In this document: one piece after another, positions 1 through 11,700 of the stretch
How positions within the stretch are numbered: position 1 is the first letter of the stretch
How the letters are laid out: each line of letters opens with the position of its first letter
Assembly: GCA_016165875.1 (NCBI GenBank)
Contig: JABBOT010000002.1
Coordinates: forward strand, 41,363,073-41,427,072
Source: Acanthopleura granulata
Lineage: Eukaryota; Mollusca; Polyplacophora; Chitonida; Chitonidae
Length of the DNA: 64,000 nucleotides
Direction: 5' to 3'
Made by a program: the position numbers and the translations under genes
The notes under the pieces: model-generated
What the model saw: the letters and a program-made list of their open reading frames with translations, nothing else
The model's database searches: none
What the model was told of the DNA's origin: nothing

Positions 1-757
1 AAACATGGAGCCGTAAAGAAGTGATTTAAAGAATAAACATCCCTAGATATTGAAAAAAAAACAAAGTTGAAAAGACCAATCAGGTGAGTTTTGTGAAGCC
101 TGTTACTCTCTGTGAGCTTATCTGCCCTTGTGTCCACTTGTGTATGACGTCATATTGGCGGTATGCCTTTTTGCACAGCAATCATCCGTGCTAATTACAC
201 ACCGAATCATGATGGGATTAGTTTTCATGCCATCACATCAGATTCCTCCATGTGATGAAGATGGATAATTTTCATATCATATCATCATTTCAAACCAAAT
301 AAGCAATCTAAACTGTGCTCTAGCCATTTTGGGGAGAAAGTGTACATATTTTTTTTCTGCAAGTAAAAATGCTCACCAGATGCATTTTTTGGTCTGCGTC
401 ACCTTTTTTTATATGACAGGAATATCATTCAGTTAAATAAAGTGAAAGATAGGACCGGAATAGTTCACCTTTAATTAAAACTTCCTCTCTGAAGAGACCC
501 AGCAGGAGACTTGGCGTCAGAAATTGTGAACTGCTCAGATCAACATTGTACCTGCTTTGAAGTAATGGCATTGTGTAGTTAAGCCCGGCTCTTGCAGCCT
601 TAGGTGAGGAAGTTTCTCAAGTGCTTGGGAATGTATGGTGGTTTGCTGTACTCATTGTGACCGTCATATCAGGGAACTAATGTAGGACTGAACAAGTTAT
701 CTGTGATAATTTCCATAAGTATTTCCATATATATTAAGTGTTTTCATTTCACTGCAG
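1..757 (+). other. TK1 intron, partial (left edge)
   Basis: AT-rich sequence with no recognisable TK1 coding segment, ending in a pyrimidine-rich tract and ACTGCAG. It is inferred to be the 3' part of the intron before the exon at 758. Nothing else is supported here. Confidence 0.7.
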
Positions 758-877
758 TGCTTTGGGAACATCTTGAACCTGGTTCCATTGGCAGAGAGCG
801 TTGTCAAACTCAATGCCGTCTGCATGAAATGTTTCTCCGCAGCATCATTCACAAAGAGAAAAGGAAATGAGCAAGAG
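758..877 (+). CDS. TK1: Thymidine kinase 1, penultimate coding exon
   Basis: Forty codons in frame between a CAG acceptor and a GTAAGC donor. The peptide begins [20 protein letters not shown] and continues through VCMKC to TKRKGNEQE. This matches the cytosolic thymidine kinase family, which phosphorylates thymidine to dTMP with ATP in the salvage pathway. The segment holds the lasso-region residues around the nucleoside pocket, and the CxxC of VCMKC is the first half of the structural zinc site. Upstream exons (P-loop and catalytic Glu) are not in the window, so the gene is cut by the left edge. Confidence 0.95.
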
Positions 878-2055
878 GTAAGCTATTTTCTGCAAGGTTT
901 GTGAGACATTTTGGGCAATTGTAATTACTAATACATAAACAGCACAGATTCCAGTTGACTGCCATAAATTTTAGAAAAATAAAGTATGAGTATGTAAAAC
1001 ATTCCCAAATCATAATGTTGATTTGTAGAGCAGGTATAAGCCTGCCCAATGTGGTTTACCAAGACCTGTTTCTACAGGTGGCTACAGAGATTTTGTACTG
1101 TAACTGTCTGAGGTGTTCATTGTTGACACTACTGGAATTATCCGTGTTCATATCTTGCGCTGTATTGCATTAGTTCAGTAGCTCTGGAGGAGACCATGCT
1201 GTGATTGTCTGACCTGTGAATATTATAAGTTATACCAGCGTGTTTCATGGGTATACAGCCTGATATTTTGTCAAGAAGATTGATACCTTTGCGAGCCCGA
1301 AGGGCGAGGGGAAATATTGATCTTTGAGAGGAAAAATCAGGCCACGCAACACACTGGTATAACAAATTTATCACAATGAAGAGCTTTTTAGATCAATTAA
1401 TACCGATACTTCTGCCAAAAGACGTCGCATTTGCACAAATGTTTTGCCACTGACAGAGCAGCCAAAACTGACATCTCAGTTCACACAATGTGAAGAGCAC
1501 CGCTCATATCGGGGCACTGACTGGGCAGATAAAAAAATACTTTCCTTAAGTCGATAATAGGTAGTCATTTTCGATCCAGTTTGCAAGAGTTTGCAATTTC
1601 ATTGCCTCAAAAGGATGCTACGAGAATCTTTACTACATGTTGTTGTTGTTGTTAACTGTTGAATCATTAGAACTCTTTGGGAAATGAAGGCAAGAAAAGT
1701 TGTTCACTGGTACATTGCTTACAAGGTTTGATATTGACCGGAGCAAAAATCCTTGACTTCGTAGTGATACAGAAAAAATGTCAAAGGTACAAGGCTGCAT
1801 CACTTGCCTGTTTTGGGAGTACAGTCGCCTATCAAAGGCAGATAGACCAATCAGAAGAGTGGAACTTTGTCTGAGTGATAATGACACTAATTGCTGTTGC
1901 TGTCATTTTGCCTTGTGTGACCCCAATATGGTAGCCTTGAGGGAGACTTTGCTATACTTGCATGCCGTGTGACCCAGTCAAATAACCCTAGAGAAGGCCA
2001 TACTCTAATTTTCTGACCTGTACTGCAATTGTCTGACCTGTTGCTTGTTGACCAG
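878..2055 (+). other. TK1 last intron
   Basis: Starts GTAAGC and ends TTGACCAG. It contains a small foldback element (1229-1363) and a short (TTG)n run near 1640. No coding potential is seen. Confidence 0.85.
1229..1363. mobile_element. Small foldback MITE-like element in TK1 intron
   Basis: Outer arms match in inverted orientation: GTTATACCAGCGTGTTT at 1229-1245 against the complement of 1347-1363 (15 of 17). A second inverted pair lies inside, 1258-1286 against 1314-1342, around a GC-rich centre. The roughly 135-bp unit folds into one long hairpin, typical of a non-autonomous DNA element. The family is not identified. Confidence 0.6.
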
Positions 2056-2241
2056 GTGGAGGTGATAGGTGGAGCTGACAAGTACCTGGCTGTCTGCAGG
2101 ACCTGTTTCTACTCTCCACAGAAATTGGAGGAAGACAAAGAGAACACACCTGTACAGTGTAACATACATGCTACAGTCGATACAAAACACAAACGCAAAT
2201 TATTCCTTTCCCCTCTTAATGTGGTTAATACAACATCATGA
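2056..2241 (+). CDS. TK1: Thymidine kinase 1, last coding exon with KEN box
   Basis: Sixty-one codons and a TGA follow an ACCAG acceptor, in phase 0 with the exon ending at 877. The peptide starts VEVIGGADKYLAVCRTC: GGADKY is a TK1 signature and VCRTC gives the second Cys pair of the zinc site. The tail contains DKENTPV, with KEN at 2137-2145, the position of the KEN degron that in vertebrate TK1 is read by APC/C-Cdh1 at mitotic exit. The extreme C-terminus (KRKLFLSPLN then VVNTTS) is lineage-specific. Exon ends and stop are unambiguous. Confidence 0.95.
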   Translation: MEVIGGADKYLAVCRTCFYSPQKLEEDKENTPVQCNIHATVDTKHKRKLFLSPLNVVNTTS

Positions 2242-2980
2242 TAAAGAGCTGTGTATGCTTTATACGTATCCTAGAGGAATGGGACATGTATGATCTTGGT
2301 GATCTGGCTTGAAATATTATATATATTGTCAATTCCAGATTTGTTAAAAGACTCATTATCGTGAAGCATATAAATTACCCCTATGACAGCATAAGAAATA
2401 CTTCGTATAATTTGAAATTACTGAAATAATTGCATTGATTTATAATTTCATAATGCATTAAGCACGAATGGCATCATTTCAAAATGATCTGCTATTCATT
2501 TTAATACTATTTCAAGTAATTTTTGTCAAATGATTGAGTGCATTTTCATATTTTATGCAATCATGTCTGGCCTAGTGCTGATCTGTCGTGTTTTAACTTA
2601 AGGGTTCAGTGTTTCCTTGTATTGAGTGCTATTAAACTTATTGTACATCACATTTTATACAAATTATGCTGTATTTAATGCACCCTGTTGTAGTACTTCT
2701 GTTTTAAAATGTTCCTGAATAGTTAAACTTCCAGACACATATTGCAATATCAATGCACTCTGCTTTTAAACATTGTTTCAGCATATCTGTTTATATGATT
2801 GTATCTTTATAACTCCAAATGAATGAATAATTCAAGAATATGATTTAAACAACAATCAATTTATCTCCCATAACCTATATATACTGGATTAATTTTAGAA
2901 GTAGATATCAGTCAGATTTTGGCAATTATTTATTGTTCTTTTTCCTTTTTTTTTTAAATAAACATTGTAGACCTGACTGC
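2242..2980 (+). other. TK1: TK1 3' UTR (inferred)
   Basis: AT-rich non-coding sequence from the TK1 stop to a canonical AATAAA at 2957-2962. The extent is inferred from that signal; earlier cleavage cannot be excluded. Confidence 0.5.
2957..2962 (+). promoter_or_regulatory. Poly(A) signal AATAAA, candidate for TK1
   Basis: The canonical hexamer 716 nt after the TK1 stop, preceded by a T-rich tract. Confidence 0.45.
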
Positions 2981-4200
2981 ATTTTAGTGTACAGTGACAG
3001 TGTGCAGATTGTATGTTAGTTGGCATGATTATGTCATATTAACACATGCACAAGACATGAAAGTCAAATATATGTACAGGACAGTTATACATACCTGTAC
3101 TAGAAGGCAAGAACTATATAAATACTGGTTACGTGTATAATGTTTAGACATTAATATATCATGGTTCGTAATTGACATGCATAAGTAATCTACGCAAGTC
3201 TGATCACTGAATTGATACTGTAGGTTGCTTTCTGTGAATCCCTACGTGAAGGTAAACTCAAGATGAAGAAACTGTCTTATGATCTCTTTGTATAGCCTTT
3301 GTTTCCTCATCTGCTTCTGTAACTGTGTATGATGTGTATAACTAAACTAAATGCATGTATGACAGATGATACTGCCATTGTTAATGAACTTGTTACCGCT
3401 TTAATGAAATTTCTGTTCAAGATCGTGCTATTTGTTTGAAATGAAATCAAATAATTAAATTTTCATCATCAAGTATTGTTCATGTATGTAATGGTATAGT
3501 TTAACTATTCTATACGGGTATCAGAAGTGTTTTGTTTGGTAGTAATGCAACAGAATGTTCATATACATGAGTGCATATGTGGTGTCTTTGTTGGCCTTTT
3601 TGGGCAAAGCCTCATTTTCAGCAGCTTTTGCCCCATGGCCATACCTGGAAGTATATTTCAAATCCTGAACAATGCACCAGATGCAAGTGTTTATATTGTA
3701 TGGAAGTCAAGAAAGGTGCATAGTATTCAAAGCAGAAGAATATCCTCTTCTGGAAGACATTTAAGGGAACTTTTTTATTTATTTACCACACAAAATTAAA
3801 TGGTATCAAATACTTGAATTTAGAAGATAAAATGTAATGGTTTCATGTTTTCCACATGTCAGGTTCGATTTAGAGAAAGAATATTGCAAATGCATTAGTG
3901 TTTCGATATTAACAGGATGGCTGCACTTTTTTCAGTGCAGTGGCCACAAGGGTAATTTTGAACTCCTGAGGTCAGTCAATCCTGTACTCTGTGTTTCCCA
4001 TTCTCTGTTAGTAAATAAAACAATGGTATTAAGACAAACATGTAGATGTAGTTGTCTGTTGATGTTTGCATGTACAGGTAGGTAATTTTAAAGGAGCCTT
4101 CCAAGGTCCCTGCCACCAGATGGCTGTTGGATCTCACTCCTGGCTCTGAGTTTAGAGGGTTTGTCAGGTGCCTGGTGATTTGAGGTTGTTTCCTTCACAC
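2981..4200. other. Intergenic AT-rich DNA
   Basis: No coding exon, RNA gene or clear repeat is recognised. Short reading frames here lack family resemblance. Confidence 0.6.
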
Positions 4201-4221
4201 TCTTCTTAAATCAGACCCCAT

Positions 4222-4985
4222 CCTGCATGTAAGGTTCTTCAGTTACCTTGTGAGGGACTCCTCCAGACGTGTATGTAAGATTCGTCAGTTACTTTATGAG
4301 GGATTCCTCCAGCCCTCCTTCACGCAAGTGAGGCTCGTCATTTACCTTGTGAGGGATTCCTCCAGACCCTTCGTCATGTATGTAAGATTCGTCAGTTACC
4401 TTGTGAGGGACTCCTCCAGACCCTCGTCGTGTATGTAAGATTCGTCAGTTACCTTGTGAGGGATTCCTCCATACTTTGTGAGGATTTCCTCCAGATCCTC
4501 GTCATGTAAGTAAGGTTCATCAGTTACCTTGTGAGGGACTCCTCCAGACCCCCATCATGTAAGTAAGGTTCGTCAGTTACTTTGTGAGGGATTCCTCCAG
4601 ACCCTCGTTGTGTAAGTAAGGTTCATCAGTTACTTTGTGAGGGATTCCTCCAGACCCCCATCATGTATGTAAGGTTCGTCAGTTACCTTGTGAGGGACTC
4701 CTCCAGACCCTCGTCGTGTAAGTAAGGTTCATCAGTTACCTTGTGAGGGATTCATCCAGACCCCCGTCATGTATGTAAGGTTCGTCAGTTACCATGTGAG
4801 GGACTCCTCCAGACCCTCGTCGTGTATGTAAGGTTCGTCAGTTACTTTGTGAGGGATTCCTCCAGACCCCTGTCATGTAAGTAAGGTTCGTCAGTTACCT
4901 TGTCAGGGATTCCTCCAGGCCCTCCTCATGTATGTAAGGTTTGTCAGTTGCCTCTTACAGTGTTAGTTTTCTCCAGACCCTGGTT
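4222..4985. repeat. Minisatellite, about 54-bp unit
   Basis: About 13 tandem copies of a unit containing GTGAGGGACTCCTCCAGACC and TAAGGTTCGTCAGTTAC. Spacing is mostly 53-54 bp, with a 46-bp first unit. Copies alternate between GGGACTCC and GGGATTCC and between GTATGTAAG and GTAAGTAAG. Confidence 0.93.
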
Positions 4986-5670
4986 ACGGTTAGTTCCCAG
5001 TTGAGATGTTTGGGTAATTTTCCAACACATCCCTATCATATGCATGGGTGAAGCTCTGTGACAGTAAAACAAAAAATTGACAAGTATGTGGTTGGTCGAT
5101 ACTAACCCTCTTCCATTAGCTGAACATGATACTGAACTACAGGACCAACGGAAATGGCTCCTAACGATATTTTATTTGTGAGAATTATTATTCTCAAGTT
5201 TTATATAGGAGTTAAACACGGTCACAAGAATTATTAATTTCGCTGAATTGCGTGCGTCCGAAGTTGCATCTAAGATACACTAAAACAAGTACACTCGTTT
5301 TGGGGAAAAGTGCTGTTGTTCACTTAGGAAAAAAAGGGACGTGATTACTTTGGAACACAGAACATCTCACTGATGAACTATCACAAGCGTCGCCGGGAAT
5401 TTGAAAGGAGTCAATTATCCCAGTCCAGCAGGAGAAGGTCAAGGGCCCGCTTTGGTCCCGCAAGCTCCGAGGCTAAATGGCTGAAGACGCATCATGAACA
5501 CTTTTCGGCACGAAACTGAGCCAGTGTTTGACCCCTATAAAGCTAACTAGATAGTGAAATGTTCGGCATGGGTGGCGGGACGTCATGATGTACGGTGATA
5601 GCCGTCCGGGGAATTTAAACAGCTGGACTACGGTACTATGTATCCCAGCCCTGTAGGCGAGGGTCTAGGG
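4986..5670. other. Intergenic DNA
   Basis: No gene seen. GC rises toward 5400-5670. No repeat family is identified. Confidence 0.5.
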
Positions 5671-5675
5671 GATGC

Positions 5676-5925
5676 CTCATTTGATTGGTGTTTTACACTG
5701 TTCTCAAGAATATTTCACTAATAAGACAGCGGCGAGCATTATGGTGGGAGGAAACAGGGCAGAGTCCGGAGGAAATTCACGACCATCCGCAGATTGCTGG
5801 CAGACCTTCCCACGCATTGCCGGAGGAAACCAGTCGGAGCTGGACTTGAACCGACAGCGACCGCATTGGTGGTGAGAGACACGTAGGTCTATATGCCGCA
5901 ATGGCGTGCCAACCTCTCGGTCTGT
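5676..5925 (-). mobile_element. tRNA-derived SINE, Meta-like core, near full length
   Basis: Read on the minus strand: tRNA-like head (degraded), box-B-like GAGTTCAAGTCC relative, the GTCTGCCAGCAATCTGCGGATGG block, the CACCATAATG core, and a 3' end ending in AAACACCAATCAAAT. It matches the full-length copy at 62140-62418 throughout with scattered substitutions, so it is an old copy. Confidence 0.85.
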
Positions 5926-6067
5926 TTATTTATAGGCGGTTTACGCCGTACTCAGGTTGTTTTAGCACGACCGTGATAAGCGTCATGGCTGAAGAAAATC
6001 GGGCAGTGCCTAGGTGAAACACACGACCGTCTCCATCTGGCTGGCTGACCTTCTCCCGTACGTTTCC
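5926..6067 (-). mobile_element. Diverged SINE 3' fragment
   Basis: Minus-strand similarity to the same SINE core: the TTTATTTAT and TTTACGCCGTACTCA end and a GGGCAGTGCCTAGGTGAAAC block. It is strongly diverged and lacks the tRNA head. It sits between two other SINEs, giving a three-element cluster. Confidence 0.55.
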
Positions 6068-6376
6068 GGGTGGGGTCATACATGTACCAAAGACTTTAAT
6101 AATGGTATTTCTTGCTGACTCGCTTGTCGTTCAGCATTGAGAGATTAGAGCAAGGAAACACGACTGGTCGGCCCTGTGTCAGTATAATTTGAGTAGGTAA
6201 GGTATCCTGTCTGGTGTCTTCGGCATGATGTTCCAGTGGCGATAGCACTTGGACGGCATGGACTCGCCATGCCACAAGAAGACACACTATATGCACACAC
6301 CAGAAGGACTCCTTGTCGTCATATGACTAAAGCATTGTTAAGTTCGACGTAAACCCCAAGTACTCACTCACTCACT
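6068..6376 (+). mobile_element. Second SINE family, copy 1
   Basis: Shares about 280 bp with 56495-56850, including GGTCATAC, AATGGTA, TTGCTG, GAGCAAGGAAACA and GACACA blocks in the same order. It ends in GACGTAAACCCCAAGTACTC followed by a (CACT)n-like tail, as expected for a LINE-mobilised SINE. RUDI-type molluscan SINEs are a candidate assignment, not verified. Confidence 0.7.
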
Positions 6377-7732
6377 TTCACGTAGGCCTACGTCAAACCA
6401 CGGATGAAATTTACCCCAGCAAGGCCGCATATATCTCTGACGCAAAACCTGATTATGATATCCATTATATGACGCCCCAATCTAGGCCTAGTGTATGTCT
6501 ATGGTTTTGTGGGATAACACATATACTGTATATGAAAGAGAGTGTCCTATATATCCAGAAAAGCGACGACGAATTAAAAGATAGTCGTACTTTACTATTT
6601 GTATACTGTATAACGGCTACGGGCCTCCGCTAAACAGTGAACGCGAAGAGTAAGATCCGGTCCTTAATTGGTATTACATTTTCACAATTACCTTCGAAAT
6701 ATTGTCTTTAGCAACATGTAAGAGTGTGGTTTTATTTTGTACGACTCATTTGTACCGAAAGTATGTGAATGAAGGATTCAGAGGAATACCTAAACTGAAC
6801 AATGAGGAAATGACTTGAAACATGGAGGTGAATCATCCAATCAAATTGCGTTTAAAAGAAAAATTAATCTTGATGTTCCATAACAATCAGGGAAATTCCG
6901 TGTGCTGATTTTTGTAAGCTATGTGACATGTAAGAGATACGGATGTACATGCATGATGAAATGCTTTTTCCTGTCTTTATTTGCCGTGTTACGCATCAGA
7001 ATGAAGGATTCACTTTGACTGAGCAGTTTGTTAGAGTTTTTCCCAGTCAAAAGATTCAAAGTTATTTTCATCCGTTTCAGAATACAAAGGTAATTAATGT
7101 TAAAAACAAACCTAACGATAACAACAGCAAAATAAAATCCAATACAATGTCTACCAGGAAAAAGGCATCTCCACCCTTAGAGTATAATACACCCGCTAAG
7201 ATGTCATAAGGGGTCAATTGCATATATAACCTTGGTCACATACGTGTAGGCTCTAATCACACGAAACAAACATTGTATAGGTCTATATTTTAAGACAAAC
7301 CATGTCTCATGTGTTACAGGCCTTGTCCATCGGCACACTTAAACGTCAGGACCGACTGGTGTTTGGGAATTATGAAGCCTATAGGTGGAAAAATATTTGG
7401 AAAGACTGCTCAACATCTGCTACCGTACACTGAAAACTTTCGTCTCGATCAACAAATGTTAAACTGCAAACATTTTCCAAGTATTGCTGTGAGACAACAC
7501 GTAAAATATGCTGTATACGGAGTACATAGGCCTATATATTTGAGAGGTTGAACATAGGAGACTTTGACATTAATTATATGCCAATTTAACCCAATGTCTA
7601 CAGGGTCGAGTGGGCCTAGATTTTTTTTTAAATATTTGGTATGTCTTTTTTTTGGTTGTAGGTCTGTCCTATAGCCTATAGGGACCTAGCCCTACATGAA
7701 ATCCACTGTCGCTCCGCTGTACCAGGTGAGTC
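6377..7732. other. Intergenic DNA between TK1 and CLEC16A
   Basis: No recognisable exon or repeat. Reading frames at 6943-7209 and 7309-7551 show no family similarity and no supporting context. Confidence 0.5.
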
Positions 7733-8173
7733 ATACACCCTTCCGTTTAATTTCTTGGGAGTAGTGCCAGAGTTCTGCCCCCTTGCAACTCCGCCACTTA
7801 TCTTATGTTTCTTGCCAAGGTACAAGTACTCGTAAATATGCGCGCTACAATTTTGGCAGTCTCATTTTCATTATTTAGGAGTTGACTAGCCTAAAAGCTC
7901 ATCGCTCAATGATAAAACAAAAACGACGCCATGTTTTATGGTTACTCGCTACAAACGGAAGTGCCGCCATAAACATAACAGCGTTTTTCTTTTAACATAG
8001 AGCGATGAGCTTCTAGGACGGTCTGCTCCAAAATAATGACTGTGAGGCCGCCGAAATTGTAGCGCGCGTGTTTGCGAGTATCTCTACTTTGGCAAGAGAC
8101 ATAAGATAAGTGACTGAGTTGCAAGGCGGCAGAACTCTGGCACTACTCCTTGGAAATTGAATGAAAGGTTGTA
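7733..8173. mobile_element. Long foldback element upstream of CLEC16A
   Basis: The two ends are long imperfect inverted repeats. The left arm runs from ATACACCCTTCCGTTTAATT through AGTAGTGCCAGAGTTCTGCC and CGCGCTACAATTTTGGC. The right arm has the complement, GGCGGCAGAACTCTGGCACT and TGGAAATTGAATGAAAGG, ending near 8173. Arms are about 170 bp or more with a short GC-rich centre. It carries no transposase and looks like a MITE. It ends roughly 270 bp before the CCAAT/CRE promoter of CLEC16A. Confidence 0.8.
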
Positions 8174-8484
8174 TCAGTCCACTGGTATAGCGACATCCAA
8201 ATATCGGAGCTACAGTAGAGTTCGTGTAGGACTAATAGGGACCACGTGTTGGAGGGGGCTTATGCACAGCAGGAAATTGAATGTGTTTTTTCTTCCTCCT
8301 TTTTCTTTCTTTCCACCAGTTTCACACTGGTACAATTTGTTTGCCTTTTGTAAATTCATCGGAGAGTGTTTTTTCGTAGCGTCTGTGGTTATCTTGACAC
8401 TGTGTACCACCTGATTGACCCCAACTGAGGTCACCGAACCGTATTAAACGTGTCAGGCGTGGCCGAAATATATATTTGTTACAA

Positions 8485-8707
8485 CTCATATGATTGGTCC
8501 GCCGTATTCGTTACGACCAATGAGATTGCGTTTTATAAGATTGTGACGTAATGCATAGCAAATATGGAGGATCGTAGCAGTGGTGTGATCGTTGACAGTT
8601 TCGTGGTACGATGGGTTAGAATGGCGAAAATGTTGTTATAATTCATCTTTTCTTGGGCGTCACTCGCTGAAACTGTCACCACGGATCAATCTAGTGAGCT
8701 TTACAAC
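8485..8707 (+). promoter_or_regulatory. CLEC16A: CLEC16A core promoter and 5' UTR
   Basis: Just upstream of the first coding exon lie an inverted CCAAT box (ATTGG, 8493-8497), a direct CCAAT (8517-8521) and a CRE-like TGACGTAA (8544-8551), all within 60 bp. No TATA box is convincing. Transcription probably starts near 8560-8600, giving a short 5' UTR. This is inferred from motifs only. Confidence 0.55.
8611..8641 (+). promoter_or_regulatory. Two tiny upstream ORFs
   Basis: ATG-GGT-TAG at 8611-8619 and a six-codon ORF 8621-8641 (MAKMLL, then TAA) precede the main start. The second is in the main frame and its TAA closes that frame 66 nt before the main ATG, fixing 8708 as the first in-frame start. 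They act only if the transcript starts upstream of 8611. Confidence 0.4.
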
Positions 8708-8781
8708 ATGTTCCGGCCAAAGGCTTGGCTGCCGGGGGTGTTTTCCAAACCTAAAAACCCCCACTCGCTGGATCACCTAAA
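8708..8781 (+). CDS. CLEC16A: CLEC16A coding exon 1 (residues 1-24)
   Basis: Begins [18 protein letters not shown] and ends HSLDHL plus two bases of Lys, then GTAAGT. MF at the start and HSLDHLK are hallmarks of CLEC16A N-termini. An in-frame TAA upstream at 8639-8641 supports this start. Confidence 0.95.
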
Positions 8782-11700
8782 GTAAGTCGTCGTTGTGGTG
8801 GATGTTGTGGTTTGTTGTCTGTGTCTCAGTCAGATCTGGTTGCTGTGGACCGTTACTCTTGCTGTTTATAATCAGTCCTGCATGGATCGTGGCCGAATTG
8901 CTATCATCCATATGTCATTCATTCCGGTATATGCCTTCTGTGCCCTTGAGGAGGCCTACAATATATCTGTATTACCGTACACATTTTCACTATGGAGAGT
9001 AGACATGTTGCCTACGTGATTGTTGAACGCGCTACAATAGAAGGCTTAGCCTTGTAATGATTTGTTTCTGTCCAGTTTAATTTTCATGTGTAAGTATAAT
9101 TTTCACATGTTGTGGCTCATATATTGTGATTCTTCCATAAAGCTGTTGTCATTAAACGTACTGGTCACGGGTTTCCCCAGGGCTCTGTAAGGTGTCCTCC
9201 CCACCAGTATCTAGTAAACTGACCCAACGAACAACTGACACAAGGCAACTGGTCCAATGAGCAGCCAGCACCATAATGTTGGTGCCATCATAAGTGAAAT
9301 ATTCTTGAGTACAGCACAAAAACCAATCGAGTAAATAAATTAATAAATAACTTAAACAGACAAGGGCTGGACGCACATGTTATTGGGTCAGTTTGCATTT
9401 ACAAAACAATTTAGAGTACATCAGTACAACTGGGCCTTGTAATGTAGGTTTTCGTTTGATCCATTCCTCATTTTGGTGCATTTTTGGGCAGATTACAGTA
9501 GTAGTTCTGCGTAATGGTCCAGTACTAACAGCTGAATGGAATATGATCATGTTGGTGATAAATCAAGCCTGATAAATAAGAACACATATTACCTTTTTGG
9601 AAAGGAAATCACAAGTGATGGTCCTGAGCAAAATAATTATGGTCTTTGCTTTTTTGTTGTCCGCGTTTACAGTTACATGTAGATGAGTGTACCACTATTG
9701 TTATATCATGTCAACCAATTCTCTGAATACACAGTGATGTCAAGATTATATATATTCCCTAATTCTTATAATGTTTGTGACATATGGTCTTCCCTCCTTT
9801 TAGCCACTATACATGTAACTGTAAGAGGAATACATAGTTTCTTTCTTCACAAATAATAAATCCATCTAATGAACAATATATACATATCTGTTTTCTTAAA
9901 TAACTGGAAAGAAATGTGATTTTTTGCTCCCAGCATTACTAATATTTGTCCCCAAAATTAGAAGAATTAGGGTGTGAACAATGTGAAGCTTGATATAATC
10001 AAAGAAAAAACTGTTGACCTTGTCAGTGTTGACATGTCAGTGAAGTTGTAAATGACTTGGCCAGAAGCAAATGAAGTGGACATGACCTGATGAGACACAG
10101 CACACTTTCAAGTAATTCTCTTGCTTTGAATTTAAAGGCCTCCCAGCTTTGTCAGATAATCAGTTTGAATGACACCCCACATGACTGTGTCTGTGCTAGC
10201 TGAATTTAATATTCCACGGAGAGATCATATTTGTAAGTGTTTATCACTCAACCTAGTTTTCTTGAAGATTCAGGGGCAAAGTCCATCAGGGTTCAGTGCC
10301 ATATATCATAAGTATGTTACTATATATGGAGCTACTGACCCTCTAACATACTAGTTTATATTCTTGCATTGTTTTCACAAGTAGCTCTTCTGGAAATTAC
10401 ATGAGCACAGATTTCTCAATTTCAAAGCCGTAAATAACAAAGTTATCTGTTAATTAAATCCAAATGACAATTTTTGATGATTAAAACAGACACATGAAAT
10501 CAAAATAAAATGTCACAGCTGGTACCAAGAAAGTAACTTTGCATTACCTTTCAGTAGTCATTGGTAGTCTACTGTCATGCTCATAGCAAAATGGTATTTT
10601 GAAATAAAATAACACATAATATAAACTGTCTGAATTTCATAGTGGCAAGATGTTTGGATGTTGACTGTTTTACAAGGAAGATACCTGAATGAGGCACTGT
10701 GTTTCTGAGATGACACTTATTAATGTCATTCTGCTACTGAGCACGGGGTAAAACACCAACCACACAAATAAACAAATCCTGTGACACACCAGTATCCAAG
10801 CAATTGTAAGTAAAATTAATGACATATTAGGTTTGAATCTACATATTGTCCATTTCTATGGGTCAAACTCACAGATATACCATACTTATCTCTTTGTAGA
10901 TATTTATACACAGTTCTGTGTAAAAACCAGACAGTGACAGAAAACAACCGTGGCCTGTTGGTGGAAACCCTAAGGTCTATATCGGAAATCCTTATCTGGG
11001 GGGATCAAAATGACAGCTCTGTCTTTGAGTAAGTAATGTAAATATGACTTGAAGCTATCACTTGTGATTTGAATACCATACAAAGTATCATGCAGGGTTG
11101 AGTCAGGTAAAGTGTACAAGGAATTTAAATTTCAGTCAGAAAGTAAGACTCTGGATTTACATGTAAGTATTAAATAAGAAGTGCAGTTTAATTGTTGATC
11201 TCATGCTTGGTACATTTAACTCTCCCTGCAACCTGGCACACAGTTCTTTGGTACCTCACTCTCACTGATTTGAGCCATAATTGCTTTCATTTATTGACAG
11301 CTTCTAGTGAAGTGATGGTATATTATATAAACAATGTTATATTACTTCAAAAGTAATCCTGTATACTGAAGGAAAGACAAGCTTCTTTGTCAGTTTTGTC
11401 ATGTGTGATGCCGATACATTGTGGCATCATGATTTGAACTGCGTGTACATGTAATTGTCTGTTCACAGCTTTTTCCTGGAGAAAAACATGTTGTCATTTT
11501 TTATCCGCTACCTTCGCCAGAAGTCCGGAAGGTACATCTGTGTTCAACTTCTACAGACTCTAAACATTCTGTTTGAGAACATCAGTAATGAAACCTCCTT
11601 GTGTAAGTATCTCATTGTTGGTTTCCTTACCCATGTTGTTCAGTGTTAATGCTTTCATTACACTACTAGTCAGGCTCCCAGCTGATTTGAGGTTACAGAT

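Larger units (their letters stand above)
8782..10899 (+). other. CLEC16A intron 1
   Basis: 2.1 kb, phase 2. Contains a SINE copy (9165-9345) and a SINE tail fragment (10734-10777); otherwise AT-rich without features. Confidence 0.9.
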
